From NCBI RefSeq assembly GCF_003325375.1, contig NZ_CP030862.1:6627501-6691500 (forward strand): a stretch of DNA of 64,000 bases. The letters are read 5' to 3'. The position numbers and the translations under genes were made by a program. The notes under the pieces are model-generated. The model did not search any database, was not told the origin of the DNA, and saw only the letters and a list, made by a program, of their open reading frames with translations. Shown in pieces: positions 42,784-51,190 of this stretch. This stretch comes from Streptomyces globosus. GTDB taxonomy: Bacteria; Actinomycetota; Actinomycetes; Streptomycetales; Streptomycetaceae. Within the stretch, counting starts at the first letter, position 1. Each line of letters begins with the position of its first letter.

Positions 42784-43130
42784 CCGTAGCCCAGGGCGTG
42801 CAGCCGGGCATCGTCGATGCCGAAGTGGTGGGCGATCTCGTGGACCACGGTGATCTCCGTCTCCGCGATCACGTCCTCCCGGTCCTCGCACATCCGCAGG
42901 GTCGGGTTGCGGTAGACGGTGATCCGGTCCGGCAGCACGCCCGCGTACCACTCACCGCGCTCCGTCAGCGGAGTCCCCTCGTAGAGGCCGAGCAGCTCCG
43001 GGTCGTCCGCGGGCGGCTCGTCCTCGACGAACACCGCCACGTTGTCCATCAGCCGCGTCAGCTCCGGCGGGATGCGGTCCAGGGCCTCGGCGACGAGCTC
43101 CTCGAACTCCTCGCGTGTCATCTCCAGCAC
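42780..43130 (-). CDS. Small zinc metallopeptidase-like protein (zincin, DUF1025 type)
   Basis: A 116-aa protein ending in a zincin motif HEIAHHFGI (HExxH), in a family of short putative metalloproteases common in actinobacteria. GTG at 43130 is used because GGAGG lies about 12 nt upstream; the ATG at 43121 has its purine-rich stretch too close. It leads a coupled operon with two fluoride channel genes, a link with no obvious functional reason. No signal peptide; likely cytoplasmic. Confidence 0.82.
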   Translation of the reverse strand: MLEMTREEFEELVAEALDRIPPELTRLMDNVAVFVEDEPPADDPELLGLYEGTPLTERGEWYAGVLPDRITVYRNPTLRMCEDREDVIAETEITVVHEIAHHFGIDDARLHALGYG

Positions 43131-43257
43131 CCGGTCATTGTCCCTCCGCACCGGGCGCACGCAGCCTGCCGGGGGAAACCGTTTTGGCGTTACCTCCCCG
43201 CATCCCATATGCTTCTCACGTCCCCGACGCGCTGGAAAGCGCCCCGGCGGGCCTTTA

Positions 43258-43330
43258 GCCCTCATCGTCTAGTGGCCCAGGACGCCGCCCTTTCAAGGCG
43301 GTAGCACGGGTTCGAATCCCGTTGGGGGTA
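43258..43330 (+). tRNA. tRNA-Glu (UUC)
   Basis: A 73-nt cloverleaf with anticodon UUC and T-loop GGTTCGAATCC. It is first of a Glu-Asp-Phe cluster on the plus strand. CCA is not encoded. Confidence 0.95.
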
Positions 43331-43368
43331 CGCATTACCGTGTGCAAGACTTGTCTCGCACACTGCAT

Positions 43369-43442
43369 GGTCCTGTGGAGCAGTTGGTTAGCTCGCCACC
43401 CTGTCAAGGTGGAGGTCGCGGGTTCAAGTCCCGTCAGGATCG
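43369..43442 (+). tRNA. tRNA-Asp (GUC), copy 1
   Basis: A 74-nt cloverleaf with anticodon GUC and G73. It is identical in sequence to the second tRNA-Asp at 49,869. CCA is not encoded. Confidence 0.95.
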
Positions 43443-43464
43443 CTGAGGCCGGAAACGGTCTCGT

Positions 43465-43538
43465 GGCTGGGTAGCTCAGTTGGTACGAGCGATCGCCTGA
43501 AAAGCGATAGGTCGCCGGTTCGACCCCGGCCCCAGCCA
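43465..43538 (+). tRNA. tRNA-Phe (GAA)
   Basis: A 74-nt cloverleaf with anticodon GAA, last of the Glu-Asp-Phe cluster. A strong terminator follows 5 nt after the 3' end. Confidence 0.95.
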
Positions 43539-43543
43539 CAAAA

Positions 43544-43574
43544 GGAAGGCCCCGTCCACCGGACGGGGCCTTCC
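43544..43574. terminator. Terminator of the tRNA cluster
   Basis: GGAAGGCCCCGTCC (43544-43557) pairs perfectly with GGACGGGGCCTTCC (43561-43574) around a 3-nt loop. It can also end the convergent ccdA transcript, whose stop is at 43578. Confidence 0.88.
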
Positions 43575-43577
43575 GCG

Positions 43578-44444
43578 TCATTCCCGCGCCTCCGCCGGCT
43601 CCGACGCGCCCTCCCCGGCAGCCGCGGCCGGGCCGCCGCGCAGCCGGCGCACCAGCACCACCGCGAGGGCCCCCGCCGCGGCCACGCCGAGCAGCACCGC
43701 GTCCGGCACCGCGCCCGCGATCTCCCGCACCCGCTGCTCCACCGCGAACGAATCGTCCACGTCCAGCAGCCCCGGCAGCGCGCTCGCCCCGTCGTACGCC
43801 AGGAACAGCGCCCCCAGCAGGACGAAGAACAGCCCCGAAAGCAGCGACGTGCTGTGCACCTCGAGCCGCCCCAGGCGGACGGGCCGGCCGCGCAGCAGGC
43901 GCCGCCGCCCCAGGTCGAAGCGCTCCCACAGCAGGGCCAGCACGAAGAGCGGCACGGCCATCCCCAGCGCGTACACCGCGAGCAGCAGCCCCCCGTAGAC
44001 CGGGCTGCCGCCGAGGGCCGCCACCGTCAGCACGCTCCCCAGGATCGGCCCGGCGCAGAAGCCGGCCAGCCCGTACACGGCGCCCAGCGCGTACACCGAC
44101 AGCGCGGTCGTCGGCCGGATCCGCCCCGACAGCTCCGAGAGCCGCCGCGGCGCGAAGCCCCTGCCGAGGACCTGCGCGATGCCCAGCGCGATGATCAGCC
44201 AGCCGCCCGCCAGGACGAGGGCGTCCCGGTGGCCGTGGAAGAACCGGCCGGCCGTCGAGGACGCCGCGCCGAGCGGGACGAGGGTCGTGGCCAGGCCCGC
44301 GTAGAAGATCCCGGTCCGCGCCAGCAGCCGGGACGGGGAGTCGATCGAGTACGCGAAGAACGCCGGCAGCAGCAGCGCGCTGCACGGGCTGAGCAGCGCC
44401 AGCAGCCCGCCGAGCAGGGCGGCCAGGTAGCCGATGCCCGTCAC
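43578..44444 (-). CDS. ccdA: CcdA/DsbD-like thiol-disulfide membrane protein
   Basis: A 288-aa protein with 6-8 hydrophobic segments. The two conserved cysteines of CcdA are present in LSPCSALLLP and GFCAGPILG. It would carry reducing power across the membrane to extracytoplasmic thioredoxin-like proteins. GTG at 44444 overlaps the stop of the DsbA-like gene, so the pair is coupled. It may recycle that DsbA-like protein or serve cytochrome c maturation; the adjacent gene favours the former. Confidence 0.85.
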   Translation of the reverse strand: MTGIGYLAALLGGLLALLSPCSALLLPAFFAYSIDSPSRLLARTGIFYAGLATTLVPLGAASSTAGRFFHGHRDALVLAGGWLIIALGIAQVLGRGFAPRRLSELSGRIRPTTALSVYALGAVYGLAGFCAGPILGSVLTVAALGGSPVYGGLLLAVYALGMAVPLFVLALLWERFDLGRRRLLRGRPVRLGRLEVHSTSLLSGLFFVLLGALFLAYDGASALPGLLDVDDSFAVEQRVREIAGAVPDAVLLGVAAAGALAVVLVRRLRGGPAAAAGEGASEPAEARE

Positions 44445-45190
44445 CGGGCCGCCTCCGCCTTCGCCCCGTCGATCACCGCGGCGAAGGCGCCGTACGGCTG
44501 GGCGCCGGCGATCGGGCGGCCGTTGACCAGGAAGGACGGGGTCGAGGCGACGCCGATGCGGCTCCCCTCCTCCCGGTCCCGGGCCAGCGCCGCCGCGGCT
44601 GCCTCGCCGGCCATGTCCCGGGAGAAGCGCTCCAGGTCGGGGACGCCGGCCTCGCGGGCCAGCTCCAGCAGGCGCTCCGCGCCGAAGCCCTTCTCCTTGG
44701 CGCCGGGCGCGTACGCGGCGGCATGGAACTGCTGGAAGCGGTCCTGCTGCCCGGCGGCCCAGGCAGCCTTCGCCGCGGCCTCGGACTCCTCGCCGAAGAT
44801 CGGGAAGTTGCGCCACTCGATGCGCAGCGTGCCGTCCTCGACGTACTTGCGGATCAGCTCGGGCTCGGTGTCCCGGGCGAACTTGCCGCAGTAGCCGCAC
44901 TTGAAGTCGGAGTACTCGATCAGCACGACCGGGGCGTCCTGCCGGCCGACGGCGAGCCGGTCGCCGGCCTCGCGGCGCGCGAGCTTCAGCAGCTCGGCGC
45001 GGGCGCCGGAGTCCTCGGACCGCGGCTGCGACACCGCGCCGCCGCCCCGCGCCGGGCGGTCGTCGGGGGCGGTGGCCTGCCAGGACGCCAGCCCCAGCGC
45101 GGCCGCGGCGAGGACGACGCCCGCGCAGGCCAGCACCGTCTTGCCGGTGGAGCGGGAGGAGGGTCGGGAAGGGCGGGTGGAGGAAGGCAT
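44441..45190 (-). CDS. DsbA-family thioredoxin-fold oxidoreductase, membrane anchored
   Basis: A 249-aa protein with one N-terminal membrane segment (about residues 18-38) and an exported DsbA/thioredoxin_4 domain. The redox motif is CGYC in YSDFKCGYCGKF (about residues 104-107), and the cis-Pro loop is VASTPSFLVNG. It should form or isomerise disulfides in secreted proteins. It is coupled to ccdA downstream. ATG at 45190 follows a GGAGGAAGG-like sequence. Confidence 0.88.
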   Translation of the reverse strand: MPSSTRPSRPSSRSTGKTVLACAGVVLAAAALGLASWQATAPDDRPARGGGAVSQPRSEDSGARAELLKLARREAGDRLAVGRQDAPVVLIEYSDFKCGYCGKFARDTEPELIRKYVEDGTLRIEWRNFPIFGEESEAAAKAAWAAGQQDRFQQFHAAAYAPGAKEKGFGAERLLELAREAGVPDLERFSRDMAGEAAAAALARDREEGSRIGVASTPSFLVNGRPIAGAQPYGAFAAVIDGAKAEAAR

Positions 45191-45261
45191 ACGGGTGCTC
45201 CGGACGAGGTGGTGGACAGGGAGGGCGGCAGTCCGGCCGCTCGGGCCGGGCGGGCGTCCTC

Positions 45262-45750
45262 CTACACCCGCATCACGGAGAGCTCCAGCGGCCCGGGAGC
45301 GGGCCGGTCGGGGGCGCGCGCCCCGCCCGGCGGCCCGGACACGGCGCAGGCGGCGGGCGGCGCGCAGCCGGGGAGGGGGCGGGCGCAGCCGGCGAGTACC
45401 TGGTCGGCCTGCGCGCCGGCGCGGGCCGGCACGGCCGGCACCCGCTCGGGCCCCGCGGGCCCCGGCCCGCACCGCGGCCCCCGCCCGGAAGCGTCGGCAC
45501 CGGCCCGCTGCCGGGCGGCTGAGGCCCGTACGGCCTCGGCCCCGTCGGCGGCGCCGGCGGACACCCGCCCGGCACCGTCCGCGGAGACCCGGTCGAAGGC
45601 CCGGTCGAAGGCCCGGTCGAAGGCCCGGCCGGAGGGAGCCGGACCGGCCGCCTGCCCGGCGGGCGCCGCGCCTCCCGCGACCACGCAGAACAGCGCCAGC
45701 AGCGCCGCGAGCAGCACGCCGCCCGCGCACCGGTGCGCGCTGCTCGGCAT
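45262..45750 (-). CDS. Putative secreted protein, low complexity
   Basis: A 162-aa open frame with a convincing signal peptide (residues 1 to about 35, including LLAALLALFCVVAGGAA). The rest is Ala/Gly/Pro-rich with five cysteines in the C-terminal half. A short repeat FDRAFDRAFDR is encoded by three copies of a 12-bp unit. No domain is recognised. It lies 71 bp upstream of the DsbA-like gene on the same strand, so its cysteines may be substrates. The call is moderate because composition alone can mimic coding here. Confidence 0.55.
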   Translation of the reverse strand: MPSSAHRCAGGVLLAALLALFCVVAGGAAPAGQAAGPAPSGRAFDRAFDRAFDRVSADGAGRVSAGAADGAEAVRASAARQRAGADASGRGPRCGPGPAGPERVPAVPARAGAQADQVLAGCARPLPGCAPPAACAVSGPPGGARAPDRPAPGPLELSVMRV

Positions 45751-45861
45751 ACGTGGGGCCTCTCACGCGGGAAGGGACGGGGGATCGTCCCGAAATGGTA
45801 CGGCTCCCCCCGACAAATGCGTTCGCCACCCGGCGCACCGGGGTGAGATCCTCGAGCAGGT

Positions 45862-48800
45862 ATGTCTACTTCCTTCGCCGCCCTGCAGACGCTTCTCGGT
45901 GAGATCTCCCTCCGCGACGCGCACCGCCTCGGCCGCCGCCTCGAAGGCGCCCGCCGCATCCGCAAGCCCGAGGCCAGGCAGGCCGTGCTCGACGAGATCG
46001 CCGCGGAGGCCGAGAAGGCCGCCGCGCGGCTGGCCGGCCGCGCCTTGCGCAAGCCCGAGGTCACCTACCCCGAGAACCTGCCCGTCAGCCAGAAGAAGGA
46101 CGAGATCGCCGAGGCGATACGCGACCACCAGGTCGTGATCGTCGCCGGTGAGACCGGTTCCGGCAAGACCACGCAGATCCCGAAGATCTGCATGGAGCTG
46201 GGCCGCGGCGTCCGCGGCATGATCGGGCACACCCAGCCCCGCCGCCTCGCGGCCCGCACGGTCGCCGAGCGGATCGCCGAGGAGCTGAAGTGCGAGATCG
46301 GCGGCACGGTCGGCTGGAAGGTCCGCTTCACCGACCAGGTCGACCCGGACGCGACCTTCGTGAAGCTGATGACGGACGGCATCCTCCTCGCGGAGATCCA
46401 GACCGACCGCGAGCTGCGCGCCTACGACACGATCATCATCGACGAGGCCCACGAGCGGTCCCTGAACATCGACTTCCTGCTGGGCTACCTCTCCCAGCTG
46501 CTGCCCCGGCGCCCCGACCTCAAGGTCGTGATCACCTCCGCGACCATCGACCCGGAGCGCTTCTCCCGCCACTTCGGCGACGCCCCGATCGTCGAGGTCA
46601 GCGGCCGCACGTTCCCCGTGGAGGTCCGCTACCGGCCGCTGCTGGAGGAGGACTCCGAGGAGAGCGACCGCGACCAGATCACCGCCATCTGCGACGCCGT
46701 GGACGAGCTCCAGGCGGAGGGGCCGGGCGACATCCTGGTCTTCCTCTCCGGCGAGCGCGAGATCCGCGACACCGCGGACGCGCTGATCAAGAAGAAGCTG
46801 CGCTTCACGGAAGTCCTGCCGCTGTACGCCCGCCTCTCGCACGCCGAGCAGCACCGGGTCTTCCAGCAGCACACCGGCCGCCGCATCGTCCTGGCCACGA
46901 ACGTCGCCGAGACCTCGCTGACCGTCCCGGGCATCAAGTACGTCATCGACCCGGGCACCGCCCGCATCTCCCGCTACAGCCACCGCACCAAGGTCCAGCG
47001 CCTGCCGATCGAGCGGATCTCGCAGGCCAGCGCCAACCAGCGCAAGGGCCGCTGCGGCCGTACCAGCGACGGCATCTGCATCCGGCTGTACTCCGAGGAC
47101 GACTTCGACGCCCGCCCGGAGTTCACCGACGCCGAGATCCTCCGCACCAACCTCGCCTCCGTCATCCTCCAGATGACCGCGGCCGGGCTCGGGGAGATCG
47201 AGAAGTTCCCCTTCATCGACCCGCCGGACCACCGCAACATCCGCGACGGCGTCCAGCTCCTCCAGGAGCTCGGCGCCCTCGACCCGGCCGAGAAGGACCC
47301 CCGCAAGCGGCTCACCCCGCTCGGCCGCAAGCTCTCCCAGCTGCCCGTCGACCCGCGGCTGGCCCGCATGGTCCTGGAGGCCGACCGCAACGGCTGCGTC
47401 CGCGAGGTCATGGTCATCGCCGCCGCGCTGTCGATCCAGGACCCGCGCGAGCGCCCGTCCGACAAGCAGACCCAGGCCGACCAGCACCACGCCCGCTTCA
47501 AGGACGAGACCAGCGACTTCCTGTCGTTCCTGAACCTGTGGCGCTACATCCGGGAGCAGCAGAAGGAGCGCGGCTCCTCCTCCTTCCGCCGGATGTGCAA
47601 GCAGGAGTACCTGAACTTCCTGCGGATCCGCGAGTGGCAGGACGTCTACTCGCAGCTGCGCACGGTCGCGAAGGGCATGGGCATCCACGTGAACGAGGCG
47701 GACGCCTCCGAGCAGCACGTACACGTGTCGCTGCTCGCCGGCCTGCTGTCGCACATCGGCCTGAAGGACACCGACAAGAACGAGTACCTGGGCGCCCGGA
47801 ACGCCAAGTTCGCGATCTTCCCGGGCTCGGCGCTCTTCAAGAAGCAGCCGAAGTTCGTGATGTCCGCCGAGCTGGTGGAGACCTCCCGGCTGTGGGCGCG
47901 GGTCAACGCCAGGGTGGAGCCCGAGTGGGTCGAGCCGCTGGCCGGGCACCTGCTCAAGCGCACGTACAGCGAGCCGCACTGGGAGAAGGACCAGGCCGCC
48001 GTGATGGCGTACGAGAGGGTCACGCTGTACGGCGTGCCGATCGTCGCCCAGCGGAAGGTCAACTACGGGCGGATCGACCCGGAGGCCTCGCGCGAGCTGT
48101 TCATCCGCCACGCCCTCGTCGAGGGGGACTGGCGCACCCACCACAAGTTCTACGCCGACAACCGCAAGCTGCTGACCGAGGTCGAGGAGCTGGAGAACCG
48201 GGCGCGGCGCCGCGACATCGTCGTCGACGACGAGACCCTCTTCGACTTCTACGACCAGCGGATCCCCGAGCACGTGGTGTCGGGGGCGCACTTCGACTCC
48301 TGGTGGAAGCACAAGCGCCGCGAGGAGCCCGAACTCCTCGACTTCGAGCGCGAGATGCTGCTGACGGAGAAGGCCGCCGGCGTCACCAAGGCCGACTACC
48401 CCGACTCCTGGCGGCAGGGGCAGCTGAAGTTCCGGGTCACCTACCAGTTCGAGCCGGGCGCGGACGCGGACGGCGTGACCGTCCACATCCCGCTCCAGGT
48501 GCTCAACCAGGTCACCTCCGAGGGCTTCGACTGGCAGATCCCGGGCCTGCGGGAGGAGGTGGTGACCGAGCTGATCCGGTCGCTGCCCAAGCCGATCCGC
48601 CGCCACTACGTGCCCGCGCCGAACTACGCGGCCCGCTTCCTGGACACGGCGGCGCCCCTCCAGGAGCCCCTGGCGGCCACGCTGGCGCGCGAACTGCACC
48701 GGATGGTGGGCGTCCCGGTCACCGCGGACGACTTCGACCCCTCCCGGATCCCCGATCACCTGAAGATCACCTTCCGGATCGTTGACGAGCGGCGCCGGAA

Positions 48801-49785
48801 GGTCGCGGAGGACAAGGACCTGGAGGCGCTGCGCCTCAGGCTCAGGCCGAAGGCCCGCCAGGCCCTCTCCCAGGCCGCCGCGGCCACCGCCGAGCGGTCG
48901 GGCGGGGAGTCGGTGGAGCGCTCCGGGCTGGCGGACTGGACGATCGGCACCCTGGCCCGGGTCTTCGAGACCCGGCGGGCCGGCCAGCCCGTGAAGGCGT
49001 ACCCGGCGCTGGTCGACGAGGGGGCGAGCGTCGCCGTACGCCTCTTCGACACCGAGGCCGAGCAGCAGCAGGCGATGTGGCTGGGCACGCGCCGGCTGAT
49101 CCTGCTGAACCTCCCGGTGAACGCCGCCAAGTTCGCCTCGGACCGGCTCAGCAACCAGCAGAAGCTGTCCCTGTCGCGCACCCCGCACGGCTCCGTGCAG
49201 GCCCTGTTCGACGACTGCGCGACGGCCGCCGCGGACAAGCTGATCGCCGACCACGGCGGCCCCGCCTGGGACGAGGCGGGCTACCGCAGGCTGTACGAGG
49301 CCGTGCGCGCCGACCTGGTGGACACGACCGTCCGCACGGTCGGGCAGGTGCAGCAGGTCCTGGCGGCGTGGCAGGCCTGCGAACGGCGTCTGAAGGGCAC
49401 GCAGAGCCCGGCCCTGCTGGCGAACCTCCAGGACGTCAGGGCGCAGCTGGCGGCCCTCATGCCGCCCGGCTTCGTGACCCTGACCGGGCTGCGGCGGCTG
49501 CCGGACCTGATGCGGTACCTGGTGGCGGCCGACCGCCGGCTCCAGCAGATGCCGACGGCCGTCCAGCGGGACACCACGCGCATGCAGAAGGTCCACGAGA
49601 TGCAGGACGAGTACGCCTGGCTGCTGGAGCAGCTGCCCAAGGGCCGGCCGGTGCCGGAGGCGGTCACGGACATCCGCTGGATGATCGAGGAGCTCCGGGT
49701 CAGCTACTTCGCGCACTCGCTGGGGACGGCGTACCCGGTCTCCGACAAGCGCATCGTGAAGGCGGTGGACGCGGCGGCTCCGTGA
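45862..49785 (+). CDS. hrpA: ATP-dependent RNA helicase HrpA (DEAH box)
   Basis: A 1307-aa DEAH-box helicase. Walker A is GETGSGKTT, box II is IIDEAHERS, motif III SATID, motif VI QRKGRCGR, followed by HA2/OB regions and the long C-terminal DUF3418 domain typical of bacterial HrpA. It acts on structured RNA; in E. coli it rescues stalled or collided ribosomes and processes fimbrial mRNA. ATG at 45862 starts the conserved N-terminal helices. It appears to be a single-gene unit, with tRNA-Asp 83 bp downstream. Confidence 0.96.
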   Translation: MSTSFAALQTLLGEISLRDAHRLGRRLEGARRIRKPEARQAVLDEIAAEAEKAAARLAGRALRKPEVTYPENLPVSQKKDEIAEAIRDHQVVIVAGETGSGKTTQIPKICMELGRGVRGMIGHTQPRRLAARTVAERIAEELKCEIGGTVGWKVRFTDQVDPDATFVKLMTDGILLAEIQTDRELRAYDTIIIDEAHERSLNIDFLLGYLSQLLPRRPDLKVVITSATIDPERFSRHFGDAPIVEVSGRTFPVEVRYRPLLEEDSEESDRDQITAICDAVDELQAEGPGDILVFLSGEREIRDTADALIKKKLRFTEVLPLYARLSHAEQHRVFQQHTGRRIVLATNVAETSLTVPGIKYVIDPGTARISRYSHRTKVQRLPIERISQASANQRKGRCGRTSDGICIRLYSEDDFDARPEFTDAEILRTNLASVILQMTAAGLGEIEKFPFIDPPDHRNIRDGVQLLQELGALDPAEKDPRKRLTPLGRKLSQLPVDPRLARMVLEADRNGCVREVMVIAAALSIQDPRERPSDKQTQADQHHARFKDETSDFLSFLNLWRYIREQQKERGSSSFRRMCKQEYLNFLRIREWQDVYSQLRTVAKGMGIHVNEADASEQHVHVSLLAGLLSHIGLKDTDKNEYLGARNAKFAIFPGSALFKKQPKFVMSAELVETSRLWARVNARVEPEWVEPLAGHLLKRTYSEPHWEKDQAAVMAYERVTLYGVPIVAQRKVNYGRIDPEASRELFIRHALVEGDWRTHHKFYADNRKLLTEVEELENRARRRDIVVDDETLFDFYDQRIPEHVVSGAHFDSWWKHKRREEPELLDFEREMLLTEKAAGVTKADYPDSWRQGQLKFRVTYQFEPGADADGVTVHIPLQVLNQVTSEGFDWQIPGLREEVVTELIRSLPKPIRRHYVPAPNYAARFLDTAAPLQEPLAATLARELHRMVGVPVTADDFDPSRIPDHLKITFRIVDERRRKVAEDKDLEALRLRLRPKARQALSQAAAATAERSGGESVERSGLADWTIGTLARVFETRRAGQPVKAYPALVDEGASVAVRLFDTEAEQQQAMWLGTRRLILLNLPVNAAKFASDRLSNQQKLSLSRTPHGSVQALFDDCATAAADKLIADHGGPAWDEAGYRRLYEAVRADLVDTTVRTVGQVQQVLAAWQACERRLKGTQSPALLANLQDVRAQLAALMPPGFVTLTGLRRLPDLMRYLVAADRRLQQMPTAVQRDTTRMQKVHEMQDEYAWLLEQLPKGRPVPEAVTDIRWMIEELRVSYFAHSLGTAYPVSDKRIVKAVDAAAP

Positions 49786-49868
49786 CGGGGCGCCCGCCGG
49801 TTCGACGCACCCCCCGGGCTCATGTACAGTCTGATGCGCAGCCAGGCACGAAAACGGCTGCACATCGA

Positions 49869-49942
49869 GGTCCTGTGGAGCAGTTGGTTAGCTCGCCACC
49901 CTGTCAAGGTGGAGGTCGCGGGTTCAAGTCCCGTCAGGATCG
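49869..49942 (+). tRNA. tRNA-Asp (GUC), copy 2
   Basis: A 74-nt cloverleaf, anticodon GUC, identical to the copy at 43,369. It stands alone downstream of hrpA and is followed by its own terminator. Confidence 0.95.
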
Positions 49943-49950
49943 CAGCAGGA

Positions 49951-49985
49951 GAAGGGCCCGCATCCCCGCCGGATGCGGGCCCTTC
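49951..49985 (+). terminator. Terminator of tRNA-Asp copy 2
   Basis: A perfect 15-bp stem (49951-49965 with 49971-49985) and a 5-nt loop, 8 nt after the tRNA. Confidence 0.88.
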
Positions 49986-50350
49986 CGCATGTCCGCGTCC
50001 GCTGCGCACCCGCGGGCGGGCTCGCGTGCCGCGCCGCCGGGGGTCACCGCCCGCCCGGGAGGCAACGGCCGGTACTTCACCCGTTCGGCCGACCGAATTC
50101 ACCCGTCTGCCCTCCGCGGGTGCAATCCTCCGCCTAAATCACCCCTCGGGCGAGACCGCTCTGCGCGGGACATCCCTTTACGGGCGCATTGCCTCCCACA
50201 CAAGGGTCACAGCCTGTGACAGGAGTCACCACACGAGTTTTCGGTACCCGCACTTTTATCGCACCCATACGTCGGCTCAATTTAATATGTGCAATGGCAC
50301 CTCCCCGGGGAGGCCGGCGCGACCGCGGCTGCCGCCCTGCCCGCGGGCAC
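49986..50350. other. Intergenic region without a supported gene
   Basis: This 365-bp stretch separates the tRNA terminator from the bldC terminator. It is locally AT-rich (TCAATTTAATATGTGC near 50,278) and contains one perfect palindrome listed separately. No open frame has a ribosome binding site or family resemblance. Confidence 0.5.
50206..50220. promoter_or_regulatory. Perfect palindrome GTCACAGCCTGTGAC
   Basis: A 7-1-7 perfect palindrome, followed at 50,225 by a further GTCAC half site. It has the look of a dimeric regulator operator (GntR- or Crp-type spacing), but no gene start lies close on either strand. Confidence 0.35.
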
Positions 50351-50388
50351 AAAAAAGATCGCGCTGGACCCGGCGGAGTCCAGCGCGA
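50351..50388 (-). terminator. Rho-independent terminator of bldC
   Basis: On the minus strand an 11-bp stem TCGCGCTGGAC/GTCCAGCGCGA (arms 50378-50388 and 50359-50369) is followed by a T-run (A6 at 50351-50356 on the plus strand). This is one of the few classic stem-plus-T-tract terminators in the window. It lies 112 bp beyond the bldC stop. Confidence 0.85.
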
Positions 50389-50500
50389 CCGAACGGCCGG
50401 GCACCTGTTGGGGCAGGTCCGGCCGAATGAAGCACAGTGGGTTTCACCGGATTGGGGGATCCGATGCCTACCCGTTCAAAGCGGGGTGATGAACGCGACC

Positions 50501-50707
50501 TCAGGCCTCGCTGCGCTGCTGCGGAATTCCCGCGAGCAGGGCGCGGACCTCGGCCTCGCGGTAGCGGCGGTGCCCACCCAGGGTGCGGATGGACGTCAGC
50601 TTGCCGGCCTTGGCCCAGCGGGTCACCGTCTTCGGGTCCACGCGGAACATCGTGGCGACCTCAGCCGGGGTCAGCAGCGGCTCGGCATCAGGGGTGCGAG
50701 CGGTCAT
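50501..50707 (-). CDS. bldC: BldC, MerR-like developmental regulator
   Basis: A 68-aa protein that is little more than a winged helix-turn-helix: LLTPAEVATMFRVDPKTVTRWAK followed by GGHRRYREAEVRALL. BldC binds DNA cooperatively at AATT-type direct repeats and delays entry into sporulation in Streptomyces. The ATG at 50707 is preceded by GAGGAGG at 6 nt. Length and sequence agree with the known BldC family. An inverted repeat sits just upstream of the ribosome binding site, and a long untranscribed or leader region extends to 51,190. Confidence 0.95.
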   Translation of the reverse strand: MTARTPDAEPLLTPAEVATMFRVDPKTVTRWAKAGKLTSIRTLGGHRRYREAEVRALLAGIPQQRSEA

Positions 50708-50723
50708 GAGCGGCCTCCTCGGG

Positions 50724-50745
50724 AGAACCGAACCATCTCGGTTCT
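50724..50745 (-). promoter_or_regulatory. Inverted repeat in the bldC leader
   Basis: AGAACCGA (50724-50731) and TCGGTTCT (50738-50745) form a perfect 8-bp inverted repeat, 3 nt upstream of the bldC ribosome binding site. It may be an operator or an RNA hairpin near the translation start. Confidence 0.4.
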
Positions 50746-51190
50746 TTCCTCTAAATTCTGCACCTTGGCCCGCGTTGCCCGAAATGGACATACGCGGGCC
50801 GAGTCGGTTATAGGACGAACGGCTTGTCCTCGGCACTACAACTACACCATCCGTCCAGCCGCGACGGCCAAACCGACGGAATTGCCCTCCGAGGTGTTCA
50901 TCAGCGGTCGGAAGCCGATGGACCGCCCCATAGCGGACAGTCACCCCACTGTAACGATCAGTCACAGAGCGATCAGGAGTCCTCCGGACCCCCCGTAGCG
51001 TGCAATGCCGAGCATTCCGCCCTCAGTTGGGCGGAAGGAACCCTCCCCGGACTCCTTGTCCTATTTTGGCACGAGGGTAGGGGAACGGCGCAAGGGTGTG
51101 TTTAGTGCAGTCCGTCACGCTTGAGACAATGGCCCGGATCGGGACGTAGGTCCCGCCCGTTCGCCCCGAATACGGGTTCGCAGCCTCCCC
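50746..51190. other. bldC upstream region
   Basis: About 445 bp without a supported gene between the bldC leader repeat and the stop of the next minus-strand gene. It contains AT-richer patches and direct repeats of CGATCAG (50,957 and 50,971). It should hold the bldC promoters and multi-regulator binding sites. Confidence 0.5.

Noticed and set aside
42787..43200. Fluoride riboswitch upstream of the crcB operon
   Set aside because: The region before the metallopeptidase start is short and shows no recognisable fluoride aptamer sequence; an Rfam search would settle it.
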